Part shown: piece after piece, positions 26,205-35,038 of the stretch
Layout of the letters: the number at the start of each line of letters is the position of its first letter
How positions within the stretch are numbered: the stretch's first letter is position 1
Assembly: GCF_000406965.1 (NCBI RefSeq)
Contig: NZ_KE136357.1
Coordinates: 570,217-634,216 of the forward strand
DNA: 64,000 nt
Source of the DNA: Enterococcus avium ATCC 14025
GTDB lineage: Bacteria > Bacillota > Bacilli > Lactobacillales > Enterococcaceae
Direction of reading: 5' to 3'
Program-made: the position numbers and the translations under genes
Notes under the pieces: model-generated
The model's input: the letters and a program-made list of their open reading frames with translations, nothing else
The model's database searches: none
Told to the model about the DNA's origin: nothing

Positions 26205-26517
26205 GGACTCGCAGTTATCTCTTTTTAGGTACTATTTTTCTAAAAACGTGAAAAATAGGTTTATTTTCGTTTCGCATACGATCCAACTAAACTTCTCGTA
26301 TGTTTGACCTTCTAAGTTGAAGATTTTACTAACCACTTTTAATCCTGCAAAAAGTCGGACTCGCTGCTATCTCTTTTTTTGGTACTATTTTTCTAAAAGC
26401 GTGAAAAATAGGTTTATTTTCGTTTCGCATACGATCCGACTATACTTCTCGTATGTTTGACCTTCTAAGATGAATACTTTACTACCAACTTTTGATCCTG
26501 CAAAAAGTCGGACTCGC
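26205..26517. repeat. Two tandem 152/153-bp repeats containing two hairpins each
   Basis: Copies at 26205-26356 and 26357-26509 are more than 85% identical by eye, and a third copy is only begun (GGACTCGC at 26510). Each holds a perfect 9-bp hairpin CTATTTTTC/GAAAAATAG and a 7-bp hairpin CATACGA/TCGTATG. There is no open frame. Substitutions fall mainly in loops and flanks. This fills the gene-free stretch between the kinase gene and the gfr operon. Confidence 0.85.
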
Positions 26518-26552
26518 AAAAGAGACCTCTTTACTTCACGCAAAGAGGTCTC
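26518..26552 (-). terminator. Terminator of the gfr operon
   Basis: GAGACCTCTTT and AAAGAGGTCTC (26522-26532 and 26542-26552) form a perfect 11-bp stem; TTTT follows on the minus strand. It begins seven bases after the last gene of the operon. Confidence 0.85.
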
Positions 26553-26558
26553 AAAATA

Positions 26559-27563
26559 TTAATAATCAAATTGACGGTAGTAACGACGAATGTCTAATGG
26601 ATGGCAATTTAATTTTTCAACATGGGCATCGATTCGTTGGGTGACACAGTGCATTAATAAATGCGGTAGCACTCGGCCGCGATTTTTCTCGCTGATGCCT
26701 TTGATTGGGTAATCCTTGGAATCAATGAAGGTATAGTTTCCACAAATACGTGGTAACAGATTTTTCACCCGCTCAGCTAATGGACGCTGCTCATCTTCCC
26801 CTAAGAACAATGTTACTGGTGTGGTTTCATCAACGATTTCTAGTGTTCCATGTAAGAATTCAGCAGCGTGGATTGATTTAGAGCGTAACCAGCTTTGTTC
26901 TTCCCAATAGCACATCGCGTATGAATAAACGGCGCCCCACTGATTACCAGCCCCGATAAAGTAATGCATATCATCGTGACGATGTTTTTCAGCAAACGCA
27001 CGGCCAAAGTCTTCTGCTTGTTTTTCTGCTTCGACTAACCCTTTGGCTAAATGATTTTCCAATTCCTCATAATACTCTTCATAATCTGGAAAATCGCCAT
27101 TCTTGTTCATCAAACGATCCGCAACCATGAAAAATTTGATTTGCTCAGTTCCAGGATTCGGATAGGTAATCACGTGATCACAGCTTTCAGCCAGTTTCGT
27201 GCCTGCCGTATCAATGAAGCCTAATAATGTCGCGCCAACTTCTTTAATCATATCCACTGCCTTCACGACTTCTTCCGTTGTGCCTGTTACTGAAGAAAGA
27301 ATCACTAATGAGTCCTTCGTCAGTCTGCGATTACCGGTAGTATAATATTCAGCAGCGTGCTGCACATACACTGGCAGATCACTGCGACCGTTAATATACG
27401 TTACTGCCTGCATAGCAGAAGCATAAGTACCGCCGATTCCTAAATAAAATATATTGTCGTAGCCTTTTTCCCAAACCTCATCAACAATTTTTTCGACCTG
27501 TGGGCGTAGTTCTAAGGCTCCTTGGATATCATCAATTTGCTGCTGTTCATTAAATTTCAACAT
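26559..27563 (-). CDS. gfrF: SIS-domain fructoselysine-6-phosphate deglycase (GfrF/FrlB type)
   Basis: 334 residues with two SIS folds: FYLGIGGTYASAMQA and LSSVTGTTEEVV in the first, EFLHGTLEIVDETTP in the second, and a C-terminal NCHPLDIRRYY tail as in FrlB. It should split fructoselysine-6-phosphate into glucose-6-phosphate and lysine in the cytoplasm. It is the last gene of a unit with a mannose-type PTS and a second SIS enzyme, the arrangement known as gfrABCDEF in Salmonella and described biochemically in Enterococcus. The exact glycated substrate is inferred from this context. Confidence 0.85.
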   Translation of the reverse strand: MLKFNEQQQIDDIQGALELRPQVEKIVDEVWEKGYDNIFYLGIGGTYASAMQAVTYINGRSDLPVYVQHAAEYYTTGNRRLTKDSLVILSSVTGTTEEVVKAVDMIKEVGATLLGFIDTAGTKLAESCDHVITYPNPGTEQIKFFMVADRLMNKNGDFPDYEEYYEELENHLAKGLVEAEKQAEDFGRAFAEKHRHDDMHYFIGAGNQWGAVYSYAMCYWEEQSWLRSKSIHAAEFLHGTLEIVDETTPVTLFLGEDEQRPLAERVKNLLPRICGNYTFIDSKDYPIKGISEKNRGRVLPHLLMHCVTQRIDAHVEKLNCHPLDIRRYYRQFDY

Positions 27564-27581
27564 GTCATAAACTCCTCAACT

Positions 27582-28637
27582 TTATATTTTACTTTTTAAT
27601 ACTGCGTCAAAATCATCAAAAATTCGTTTGCTTAAATCAATTCCCTTCGCCGTTGCCGTGCGATACGCCAGCAGTTGGAACGGAATAATCAATACTAATG
27701 GAGAGAAAAGCTCTGAAACCTCAACATCTAAACCTAAAGTATCGTTATCAGAGGCTTTTTCTGTCGTCACCCTCAGGATTTTCCCAACAGAACTATCCAT
27801 ATAAGCCGCTAAAGCCTGTGATCTTTCAAGATTCACACTAGGTGTTTCGATAAAGAACAGCGTATGTTCCCAATCAGCTTCCAAATATGGACCATGCATG
27901 TAAGCTTCTAATTCAAAGCCTTGACTAGGTCGGCGTACAGTTTCAGTGAATTTCGTTTCAAACTCTTTGGCTGTTCCCCAGTTCGGTCCATAACCTAGTG
28001 CAACGAAACGTCCGCCAAGCTTCAGCAGATTTTCGTGCTGCTCAAAAAAGTCATTGGATTTTGTGATCACACTTGGAATATGCGTAATCAACTCCGCTAA
28101 TTCTTCCTTAAGCGCATGAAGCTTTTGCTCGTCAATATGTTTTTTCGAAACGCCGACTTTGATTGCCAGCAGGATCAATTGTAAAATTGTTGCTGAAAAG
28201 CCTTTTGTAACAAAGCCAACGGTTTCGATTCCCATGTTTAGGTCAATGACTTTATCAACCACTTGAGCAATCGGACTTTCTACATCGCTGGTTAACACGA
28301 TCCGTTGAATCTCGGTGCCACTTAATTCCTTCATCGCATCGATTGTCGAGGCACTTTTACCGCTTTGGGAAACGCCGATAATCGTATCGGTTCCTTTGAT
28401 CAAGCGTCCATAATGATTGAAATTATAGGGTTCTTCAATTGTAATCGTGACATCCGCCAATGTTTCAAACGCGAACTTTGCTGATAAACACGCATTGTAA
28501 GAGGAACCTGTCGCTAGAATCGTGACAGTATTCATTTCTGCCAATTGTGTATCCGTCGAAAAATCATACTCGGTTAAAATTTTCGTCAATGTTTCTTGTT
28601 CTTGATCAATATAATCAAGCATTGTCATTGTTGACAT
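27582..28637 (-). CDS. gfrE: SIS-domain glucoselysine-6-phosphate deglycase-like protein (GfrE type)
   Basis: 351 residues with two SIS folds, seen as ILATGSSYNACLSAKF and GVSQSGKSASTIDA in the first half and EAYMHGPYLEADWEHTL in the second. It resembles AgaS/GlmS-type isomerase domains. In gfr operons this member cleaves glucoselysine-6-phosphate, the fructation product. GGAGGG stands five bases before the ATG. The gene is 15 bases from the EIID gene and 18 from gfrF, so translation and transcription are coupled. Confidence 0.82.
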   Translation of the reverse strand: MSTMTMLDYIDQEQETLTKILTEYDFSTDTQLAEMNTVTILATGSSYNACLSAKFAFETLADVTITIEEPYNFNHYGRLIKGTDTIIGVSQSGKSASTIDAMKELSGTEIQRIVLTSDVESPIAQVVDKVIDLNMGIETVGFVTKGFSATILQLILLAIKVGVSKKHIDEQKLHALKEELAELITHIPSVITKSNDFFEQHENLLKLGGRFVALGYGPNWGTAKEFETKFTETVRRPSQGFELEAYMHGPYLEADWEHTLFFIETPSVNLERSQALAAYMDSSVGKILRVTTEKASDNDTLGLDVEVSELFSPLVLIIPFQLLAYRTATAKGIDLSKRIFDDFDAVLKSKI

Positions 28638-28652
28638 GTTTTCCCTCCATTC

Positions 28653-29483
28653 TTAAAAGATCCCGATTAACGAACCAAGGATGCCGAAAACAGCTAAGCC
28701 TAATAAAATCGTCAAGGCTTTGACTTCCTTTTTCAATAAATAGAAAACTGCGCCAAAAGCTCCCAGTGATAAGATTCGCGGCACGATATCGTCAAAAATA
28801 CTTTGAACTGTTACCGCATTTTCACCTGTCCCGATTTTCAGCGGGATATTGATATCGATCATTGAAGCAGTCATTCCGCCAACAACCATCAACCCGATGA
28901 TTGAAGCACCTAAGGTCAAGCTGCCCATCATGCCATTCTCCTGAATCTTCTTCAAGAAGCCGGTTCCCAATTTATAGCCCCAAGAGGTTGCAAAATAGCG
29001 GAACAATAAATGTGGAATATTGAAAATCAGAATAAACAAGATTGGTCCTAAGATATTGCCCTGCAATGCCAAAGAAGTCCCCACGCCAGTAGCAATCAAG
29101 CGTAAAGTCCCCCAGAAGAAGGAATCGCCAATCCCAGCCAATGGTCCCATTAATGACGTTTTGATATTATCGATTGTGGAAACATCAAAATTCGGATCAT
29201 TGGCATTTTCCTCTTCCATCGCCGCGTTGATCCCTAGAATCAATGTCACGATATGAGGGGTGGTGTTGAAGAACTCCAGGTGACGCTTCAACGCTGTCGC
29301 CATCGCTTCTTTAGATTTATACAATTTCTTCAAAATCGGAATCATTGCATAACAGTAAGCCAGATTCATTTGTCGCTCGTAGTTCCACGAGAATTCCATT
29401 TGGAACGAACGCCAGAACACCTTACTCAAATCTTTTTTCGTAATTTTCAACTCATTGTTCTCATTAGAAGTCTTCATCATCAT
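28653..29483 (-). CDS. gfrD: PTS mannose-family EIID component
   Basis: 276 residues with the ManZ/EIID pattern: KDLSKVFWRSFQMEFSWNYE at the N terminus, the INAAMEEENA segment and GPLAGIGDSFFWGTLR, then several C-terminal membrane helices. With EIIC it forms the membrane channel for glycated lysine uptake with phosphorylation. The start overlaps the end of the EIIC gene by 20 bases. GGGGAGG lies upstream of three ATG codons in a row; I use the first. Confidence 0.9.
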   Translation of the reverse strand: MMMKTSNENNELKITKKDLSKVFWRSFQMEFSWNYERQMNLAYCYAMIPILKKLYKSKEAMATALKRHLEFFNTTPHIVTLILGINAAMEEENANDPNFDVSTIDNIKTSLMGPLAGIGDSFFWGTLRLIATGVGTSLALQGNILGPILFILIFNIPHLLFRYFATSWGYKLGTGFLKKIQENGMMGSLTLGASIIGLMVVGGMTASMIDINIPLKIGTGENAVTVQSIFDDIVPRILSLGAFGAVFYLLKKEVKALTILLGLAVFGILGSLIGIF

Positions 29484-30255
29484 CCACTACCTCCCCTGTA
29501 GAAGTTTGGACACTGTTATTTTGTCCGCCGCGCACATTCATAATATTGATTACCACTACCGCTACAATCGCACCAAAAATTGCGATTCCTGTCACTGGAA
29601 TTTCAAGATAAGCAGCCAAAGCAAAGCCTAAGAAGAAATAAGGCGCTACCTGTTTATTGATCAACAGTCGAGCAAGCATCGCAAACCCAAGTGCTGGGAT
29701 CAAGCCTGTTGCGACAGATAATCCGTGCTGGATAAATTCAGGGATCATATCCAATAAATTTCCAACGGTTTTACTCCCTACCATAAACGAAATCATGACA
29801 ACTAGTCCTAACATCAAAGATAGACCAAAGCCAGCGATTAAATGCATTCGCTCTACCCCTTTATAATTCCCATCAGCAGCATATTTATCCGCGTTTTGGT
29901 TCATGATCGGAATCAAAATACCTAGATAAATATTTTTCAGAATTAAAGTTAATGTGGCAATCGGCAAACCTAGCAGCAACGCCGTTTCTGTTCCAGCACC
30001 AGCGGTAATCGCAAAGGCAGTTCCCAAAATGCCTCCTGTCACTACATCTGGTGGAATCGCCGCGCCAACAGAGAAGGAGCCAATAAATGCCAACTCTAGG
30101 GTTGCTCCCATAATAATTCCGGCCTTTACATCTCCTAGTACAATCCCGGTAAAAAGACCAGTAACAATCGGACGAGATAATAGCGATGTTCCTAATGCGT
30201 ACTCAGATTGAGCAATAAATGCGACTAAACCAAGTAAAATTGCTTGAATAAGCAT
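29464..30255 (-). CDS. gfrC: PTS mannose-family EIIC component
   Basis: 263 residues, highly hydrophobic, with the ManY/EIIC signatures LSRPIVTGLFTGIVLGD and GAAIPPDVVTGGILG. It is the substrate-binding membrane subunit. The C terminus is acidic (VVDDDEDF) and overlaps the EIID start. It lies 20 bases after the EIIB gene, third in the order A-B-C-D. Confidence 0.92.
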   Translation of the reverse strand: MLIQAILLGLVAFIAQSEYALGTSLLSRPIVTGLFTGIVLGDVKAGIIMGATLELAFIGSFSVGAAIPPDVVTGGILGTAFAITAGAGTETALLLGLPIATLTLILKNIYLGILIPIMNQNADKYAADGNYKGVERMHLIAGFGLSLMLGLVVMISFMVGSKTVGNLLDMIPEFIQHGLSVATGLIPALGFAMLARLLINKQVAPYFFLGFALAAYLEIPVTGIAIFGAIVAVVVINIMNVRGGQNNSVQTSTGEVVDDDEDF

Positions 30256-30275
30256 GTTTCTTCAACCTTTCTTTT

Positions 30276-30746
30276 TTAAAGAACTTCAGTAACAGCAACT
30301 TTTTTATCGGCTGGTACTTGTCGAATCTCCACTTCGAGTCCGTTACCAACCATTTCCTTCAACATTTCTTCTTCCTCTGGCAAAACATTAACCGCTTTTC
30401 CGATACTCCGTGTACCTTCCTTGGCTTTGATCCCGCCTAAATTAATCTTTTGAATCTCTGGAAACGCCTCCGCCAATTTTTTTGCATCCGCAATCGATTC
30501 CACCACGATAAATAATTTGTACTTATCTGTTACACCGCTTTGCAGCGCGACGATAGAGTCCTCGATGTTTTTGATAACGAGTTTAACTCCTTGTGGTTTT
30601 GCCAGCTTGATCGTCGTCTTACGCAAATCGTTCGTCGGTACATCATCGTTAGCGATTAAAATACAATCTGCTCCCAACCCTTGTGTCCAAGAAAATGCGA
30701 CTTGACCATGAAGCAAACGATGGTCCACTCTTGTTAATAAAATCAT
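30276..30746 (-). CDS. gfrB: PTS mannose/fructose/sorbose-family EIIB component
   Basis: 156 residues with LTRVDHRLLHGQVAFSW, which contains the phosphorylated histidine (His 15 region) of PTSIIB sorbose-type domains. It passes phosphate from EIIA to the incoming substrate at the membrane. It starts 19 bases after the EIIA gene. Full length for the family. Confidence 0.92.
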   Translation of the reverse strand: MILLTRVDHRLLHGQVAFSWTQGLGADCILIANDDVPTNDLRKTTIKLAKPQGVKLVIKNIEDSIVALQSGVTDKYKLFIVVESIADAKKLAEAFPEIQKINLGGIKAKEGTRSIGKAVNVLPEEEEMLKEMVGNGLEVEIRQVPADKKVAVTEVL

Positions 30747-30765
30747 TTTTATCCCTCCATTTTTA

Positions 30766-31185
30766 TTAAAATTCTTCTTCTTCCATTTGTTTCGTAATCG
30801 CTTGATTGCAAAATTGAATTGTTTGCTTAGAAGTTTCTAAAGTCGCTTCAATCAACTTCGGCAATGAATCAGCTTGCTGAAGCTGCATCGTCAATTCAAC
30901 TAAAAAAGGCAAATTCATCCCCGCAACTAAATAGAAATTCGGACGATCAATCTGTGTCAAAAATTCATTGTTCACACTTCCGCCAAATAAATCAGTCACT
31001 ACAACTAATTCACAATCGTGATATCTATTCATGATGTTCTTTACTTCTTTTTCTAGATCAAAATCCTCTGTCAAATAGCAATCCAGCGTTTCGATGGCTA
31101 TTTGCCTTCCGCAAATTAATTCCAGCGAAGATGTAATCCCTGAAGCTAATTTTCCGTGGGATGCAAGAACGAGCTTTCTTTCCAA
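30766..31185 (-). CDS. gfrA: PTS mannose-family EIIA component
   Basis: 139 residues with RKLVLASHGKLASG (phosphorylated His 10) and VTDLFGGSVNNEFL, the EIIA-man fold. It receives phosphate from HPr. It is the first gene behind the sigma-54 promoter at 31224-31239 and begins about 25 bases from the predicted transcription start. AGAGGTG serves as ribosome site. Confidence 0.92.
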   Translation of the reverse strand: MERKLVLASHGKLASGITSSLELICGRQIAIETLDCYLTEDFDLEKEVKNIMNRYHDCELVVVTDLFGGSVNNEFLTQIDRPNFYLVAGMNLPFLVELTMQLQQADSLPKLIEATLETSKQTIQFCNQAITKQMEEEEF

Positions 31186-31222
31186 TCATATTCACCTCTC
31201 AATCTTCTCTACACCTAAATAA

Positions 31223-31263
31223 AAGCAAGCGGTGTGCCAACTTTAGTGGCGCACCGCTTGCTT
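31223..31263 (-). promoter_or_regulatory. Sigma-54 promoter of the gfr operon inside the gfrR terminator
   Basis: On the minus strand TGGCAC (31234-31239), ACCGC and TTGCT (31224-31228) match the -24/-12 consensus. The same bases are the 3' arm of a 17-bp stem (arms 31247-31263 and 31223-31239, one G-T pair, 7-base loop) followed by TTTTA, just two bases after the gfrR stop. So the stem can end gfrR transcription while its DNA starts the operon. Confidence 0.85.
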
Positions 31264-31265
31264 TA

Positions 31266-34037
31266 TCAAAATTCATCCTCATTCATTGAGGTATCCGTGT
31301 TTTTGTAAACGATATCAAAGATATAAGCCAGCTCGGAATCTGGTATCGTGACACTATAAACTCGTTCAATGACACTAAACGCCTGTTTGATCCTTTCCAG
31401 CCGTTCTTTTTGACACTGATACAAATCGGCATAACCTTCATAGGTTTCAATCGGAACATTTCGGATCAAACGCTCAATTAAGCAGCTGACATGCACGTAC
31501 AACGCCAACTTCTTCGCATTAGAAAGCTGAATTCTTCCCGAAAGCTCCAAATCCCGCATAAATAAATCAATCTCACTCATGACTTTATCGGTATCTAGAA
31601 TGGTGACAGAGTCGATTACCTTTTCCAATGAAAAGTTACGAATTACATTCGTGTTGAAAATGTGGTTTTCCTCTACGGTCATCACAGGTGCTAACCATTC
31701 AGTTAAAATCTGCTGCTCATCACCAGAGATTAATTCTTCTAAAGAAAGATAGGGGACTTCAGCAATTTTAGGATCATCCGTACCAATAATCCCTAACACG
31801 TCATAAATCGAAAAGACCGTTTCATCCAATTTCTTTTCCTCTAAAACGCGATATTCGTAAGGCAAAATCTTTAGCTCGCAGGTACTTGGAAGGCTTTTTT
31901 CAAGTAAATGGCAAATTTGATTGGCCGTTCCGATCCCAGTTTGACAGGTGGTTAAGAGTGCTTTGGTGCGATTTTCCTCAGGATAAATGATCTCCCAATC
32001 AAAAGCCGCCTCAGCTGCCGAATTTTCTGCCAACTCATTCAATGTTCGCTGGTGCATAATACTTTCTCCAACCGCAATAGCTAATGGTGTCGTGACATTA
32101 TTCATAATCACAATCGGCACATTGATCTGTTTGGGAAAAAACTGATAAATTTCCTTCAAACTGCCCATATCCACTAAAATGACCAAGCCATTGGAAATAT
32201 CGTTGTTCTCACTATAGTCTAGAATTTCTTCTGCGATCTGCTGAGGAGTCACATCCAGCGGCATATCAAAAGACTCAAAAATATCTTTTCCCAAAAAGCG
32301 ATTCGCTACATTGGCAATACTGCTGGCAGTCGCGTACCCATGGGCGACGATCACCGCTTTGGTCATTCCCTGCTCTTTCGTCCAATCAGCTTTCTTCAAA
32401 TACAAGGTTAAGACGATCCGATCCATCGCTGAGATTTCGATATCGATCTTAGGTTTGCACAATTCTAGGATTCTTTGGACATAATAATAGCTTGCAGGAT
32501 ACGCCTCCGATACCTGAACTTCAAGCTGACGAATCAGCTCCATGATTTCATTATCTTCTGATACCCAGCGACTCGAACCTCTTTGGAATAAATAATACCC
32601 CACCGCATACACACTATTGCCGTTAAATTTAATTTGATAAGCACTTTCCATCTGGCGGAAAGTTTCCCGCACATACTGAGTCAAATATAGCAGCATTTCA
32701 TGCTTTTGCTGCCGATCCGTTTCAAACAGCAAATAATCAAACAATTGATCAACAATTTCCTTTAGCTTTAAATGACAATCGCTTAGATCTCCTTGAGCTT
32801 TTTGATACTCTAAAATCATTTTGGCAAAGCTATCTTCCACTCTTCTTTGACTTTGACTATTGGAAAACATTAAATTATCCAACGTAGAATCATCATGAAT
32901 CAATACTTCTTCAGGTAATGAGGTTTGCAGATTCTGGTTGTTCAAAGAAAGCAGCGATTCTGGAAGATGATAGATTGTCAGTCTGATCTGCTGATTCTGG
33001 ATCGCTTCTGAAAAAGCTTTAGCCACCATCACCTTAACAATATTCTGTAATTCTCCGATATTCCCTTTAAAGCTGCCACTAGCCAACAGCTCTAATGTTT
33101 GTCCGCTGATAACCAGCTCTCGCTTGATTTTCGTTTGTTCGCTGATTAGGAAGGAATAAATCAGCTCTAGGCGTTCATTTCGCGCTCGCTGCTGCAATGA
33201 GGGAATCGTTACCTGAATCGGAATCCGACGAATAAAAGTTGTCAAAAAATTGCTTGTCAAATCTTCCGTTGTCGCAAAAAACAATCTAGTTTGAACATTA
33301 ATCGGGTGATTCGTATCCCCCATTCGATAAATCAAGCCTTGATCTAAATAAGTAAATAATTTCTCTTGTCCCTCTGCATTTAAACGGTGGACCTCATCTA
33401 AAAACAAAATACCGCCATCAGCTGCTTCAAACGCCCCTTTACGATCAGCGTCAGCGCCTGTATAAGCACCCTTGATACTGCCGAAAAGATTACTCGTCAG
33501 CAATTCAGGATTATTCGCATATTGGGCACAGTTCAGCGTAATGAAAGGCGCATCTTCAGCAATCAACTCATTTTGAATACAATAATGATAAATTAATTTA
33601 ACTAAATAGCTCTTCCCCGTACCACTTTCTCCATTAATTAATACAGGCAAACCGCCATCCGGATAATTAAGCGCTGCCTTGATTTGTTCAATCACCCGAT
33701 TCAAGCTTTTGTCGTGCCCAATCAAAAGTGAAAAGAAATCCTGTTCTTTTCCAAACATTGGTTGCTCGGATAAGATCGCTTGAACGCTTTCATAATAATT
33801 CGTACTCAATGCAAAAAATTGCTTTTCAAATGCGCCTTTGTGAAAATAATAAACTGGACGCGAATTTATTTTTACCAACTCGCCATTTTCTGTTAGTTGA
33901 TTTAAATACTGGCTTACCGTATTCCGTTTCACTTTAAAAATCTCCGCCAATTTCGAAGCAGTAAATAGATCGCTCAATTCATTCAAATCGAGAAAAGCCG
34001 TTTGGTTCTTTAAATAATTTAACAGTTCTTCTTTCAA
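31266..34037 (-). CDS. gfrR: LevR-type sigma-54 activator of the gfr operon
   Basis: 923 residues. An N-terminal helix-turn-helix (ASKLAEIFKVKRNTVSQYL) is followed by an AAA+ domain with Walker A GESGTGKS, the sigma-54 loop GAYTGA, a Tyr variant of GAFTGA, and Walker B GGILFLDE. Then come PRD1 (about residues 460-560), an EIIA-man-like domain with VAHGYAT, an EIIB-Gat-like part with TTCQTGIGTA, and PRD2 at the end. Such proteins open sigma-54 promoters and are tuned by PTS phosphorylation. It lies directly upstream of the gfr genes in the same direction. It needs RpoN, encoded elsewhere. Confidence 0.92.
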   Translation of the reverse strand: MKEELLNYLKNQTAFLDLNELSDLFTASKLAEIFKVKRNTVSQYLNQLTENGELVKINSRPVYYFHKGAFEKQFFALSTNYYESVQAILSEQPMFGKEQDFFSLLIGHDKSLNRVIEQIKAALNYPDGGLPVLINGESGTGKSYLVKLIYHYCIQNELIAEDAPFITLNCAQYANNPELLTSNLFGSIKGAYTGADADRKGAFEAADGGILFLDEVHRLNAEGQEKLFTYLDQGLIYRMGDTNHPINVQTRLFFATTEDLTSNFLTTFIRRIPIQVTIPSLQQRARNERLELIYSFLISEQTKIKRELVISGQTLELLASGSFKGNIGELQNIVKVMVAKAFSEAIQNQQIRLTIYHLPESLLSLNNQNLQTSLPEEVLIHDDSTLDNLMFSNSQSQRRVEDSFAKMILEYQKAQGDLSDCHLKLKEIVDQLFDYLLFETDRQQKHEMLLYLTQYVRETFRQMESAYQIKFNGNSVYAVGYYLFQRGSSRWVSEDNEIMELIRQLEVQVSEAYPASYYYVQRILELCKPKIDIEISAMDRIVLTLYLKKADWTKEQGMTKAVIVAHGYATASSIANVANRFLGKDIFESFDMPLDVTPQQIAEEILDYSENNDISNGLVILVDMGSLKEIYQFFPKQINVPIVIMNNVTTPLAIAVGESIMHQRTLNELAENSAAEAAFDWEIIYPEENRTKALLTTCQTGIGTANQICHLLEKSLPSTCELKILPYEYRVLEEKKLDETVFSIYDVLGIIGTDDPKIAEVPYLSLEELISGDEQQILTEWLAPVMTVEENHIFNTNVIRNFSLEKVIDSVTILDTDKVMSEIDLFMRDLELSGRIQLSNAKKLALYVHVSCLIERLIRNVPIETYEGYADLYQCQKERLERIKQAFSVIERVYSVTIPDSELAYIFDIVYKNTDTSMNEDEF

Positions 34038-34283
34038 TACACTCCCCTCCCTCCTCTTATAATAGAAAAAGCGGCACCAAAGTCAATATTTGTTTTTTGC
34101 CGCTACCTTAAATAATTTTTGAAAAATGGTATTCATTCCCTATGTTGCAAGACCTATACCGAGAACTGTCTATGCTAGCAAATGGCATTTCTTTATAAAA
34201 AACGACCTCTATTTCCAACACTTTTGCAAAATCTACGAACTGTTGAAGAGAGTGTTGAGTATTATTTTAATAGCTATATCTTT
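34038..34283. other. Intergenic region upstream of gfrR
   Basis: About 250 AT-rich bases. A 67-codon rightward frame is present but lacks a ribosome site and family resemblance. It should contain the gfrR promoter. Confidence 0.35.
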
Positions 34284-34332
34284 AAAAAAGGATCAAACCA
34301 CACCAGATAGGTTCTCCTGGTTGATTTGATCC
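34284..34332 (-). terminator. Terminator of the GntR-ABC operon
   Basis: On the minus strand GGATCAAA and TTTGATCC close a stem with an inner ACCAG/CTGGT helix, followed by six T. Confidence 0.82.
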
Positions 34333-34380
34333 TCTCATTCAAAAATTTTCCATTCAATTACTCAAGTTACTGCTACTGGC

Positions 34381-35037
34381 TTACAGCTCTTTCTGTTCAA
34401 TAAATCCAAATGATAAAATAACAGATATCGCACAAGTGACGATAGCGACAATTCCCCCTCCAACAAATAGCAGCCACATCGGCACATTAGAAATCCACAA
34501 TAAAATCCCCATAATATCAATCCCCAAACGATCAAATACGCCTTTGCCTAGGAAAACAAAAAAGAAAATAATGGCCATTACAACTATAATGATCAATCGG
34601 CTTTTTCCTTCATCAAACTTAAAATAAAAGGGCAGGATCAAACTGATATACAGAGAGCCGAGAATAAAGATGCCAACTAAAACAATGCCTAAGTCTTTCA
34701 TATCAACCGTTCTTCCCTGCAGCATATTCATAATCAAAATAATGCCAACAGAAAGTAATATAGCAGCCAGTGAACTGATATATGACAATAAATATTTCTG
34801 AAACACATACTTCCTTCGAGAGACAGGCAAGGTAAATAAAAAGGAGAAGCCATGATTCGTTTCATCTAAGGTAATGGTAGTAAAAATAATCGACAGTACA
34901 AAAAATAACATAAAAAGCGGAACAAGCACAAGCATCTGAAAATTTTGCGCATTCATCACTGTTAAAAAAATCGTGGCTAAGAAAAATAATTTTTGTTTTT
35001 CTAGCAAATAGAGATCCTTCACAAATAATCCTTTCAT
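34381..35037 (-). CDS. ABC-2 type transporter permease
   Basis: 218 residues with six hydrophobic segments; begins MKGLFVKDLYLLEKQK and has FTLPVSRRKYVFQKY, as in ABC2_membrane_5 permeases found next to YtrA-type GntR regulators. It would pair with the adjacent ATPase to export a peptide, lipid or drug. It starts one base after the ATPase frame. Because that ATPase is frameshifted, the permease may have no energy source unless another ATPase substitutes. Confidence 0.82.
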   Translation of the reverse strand: MKGLFVKDLYLLEKQKLFFLATIFLTVMNAQNFQMLVLVPLFMLFFVLSIIFTTITLDETNHGFSFLFTLPVSRRKYVFQKYLLSYISSLAAILLSVGIILIMNMLQGRTVDMKDLGIVLVGIFILGSLYISLILPFYFKFDEGKSRLIIIVVMAIIFFFVFLGKGVFDRLGIDIMGILLWISNVPMWLLFVGGGIVAIVTCAISVILSFGFIEQKEL

Positions 35038-35038
35038 C

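Noticed and set aside
26205..26517. CRISPR-like array
   Set aside because: Only two long units of 152-153 bp directly abut; there are no short repeats with unique spacers and no cas genes.
34126..34329. 67-codon rightward frame upstream of gfrR
   Set aside because: No ribosome site, no family resemblance, and it runs into the terminator of the opposite operon.
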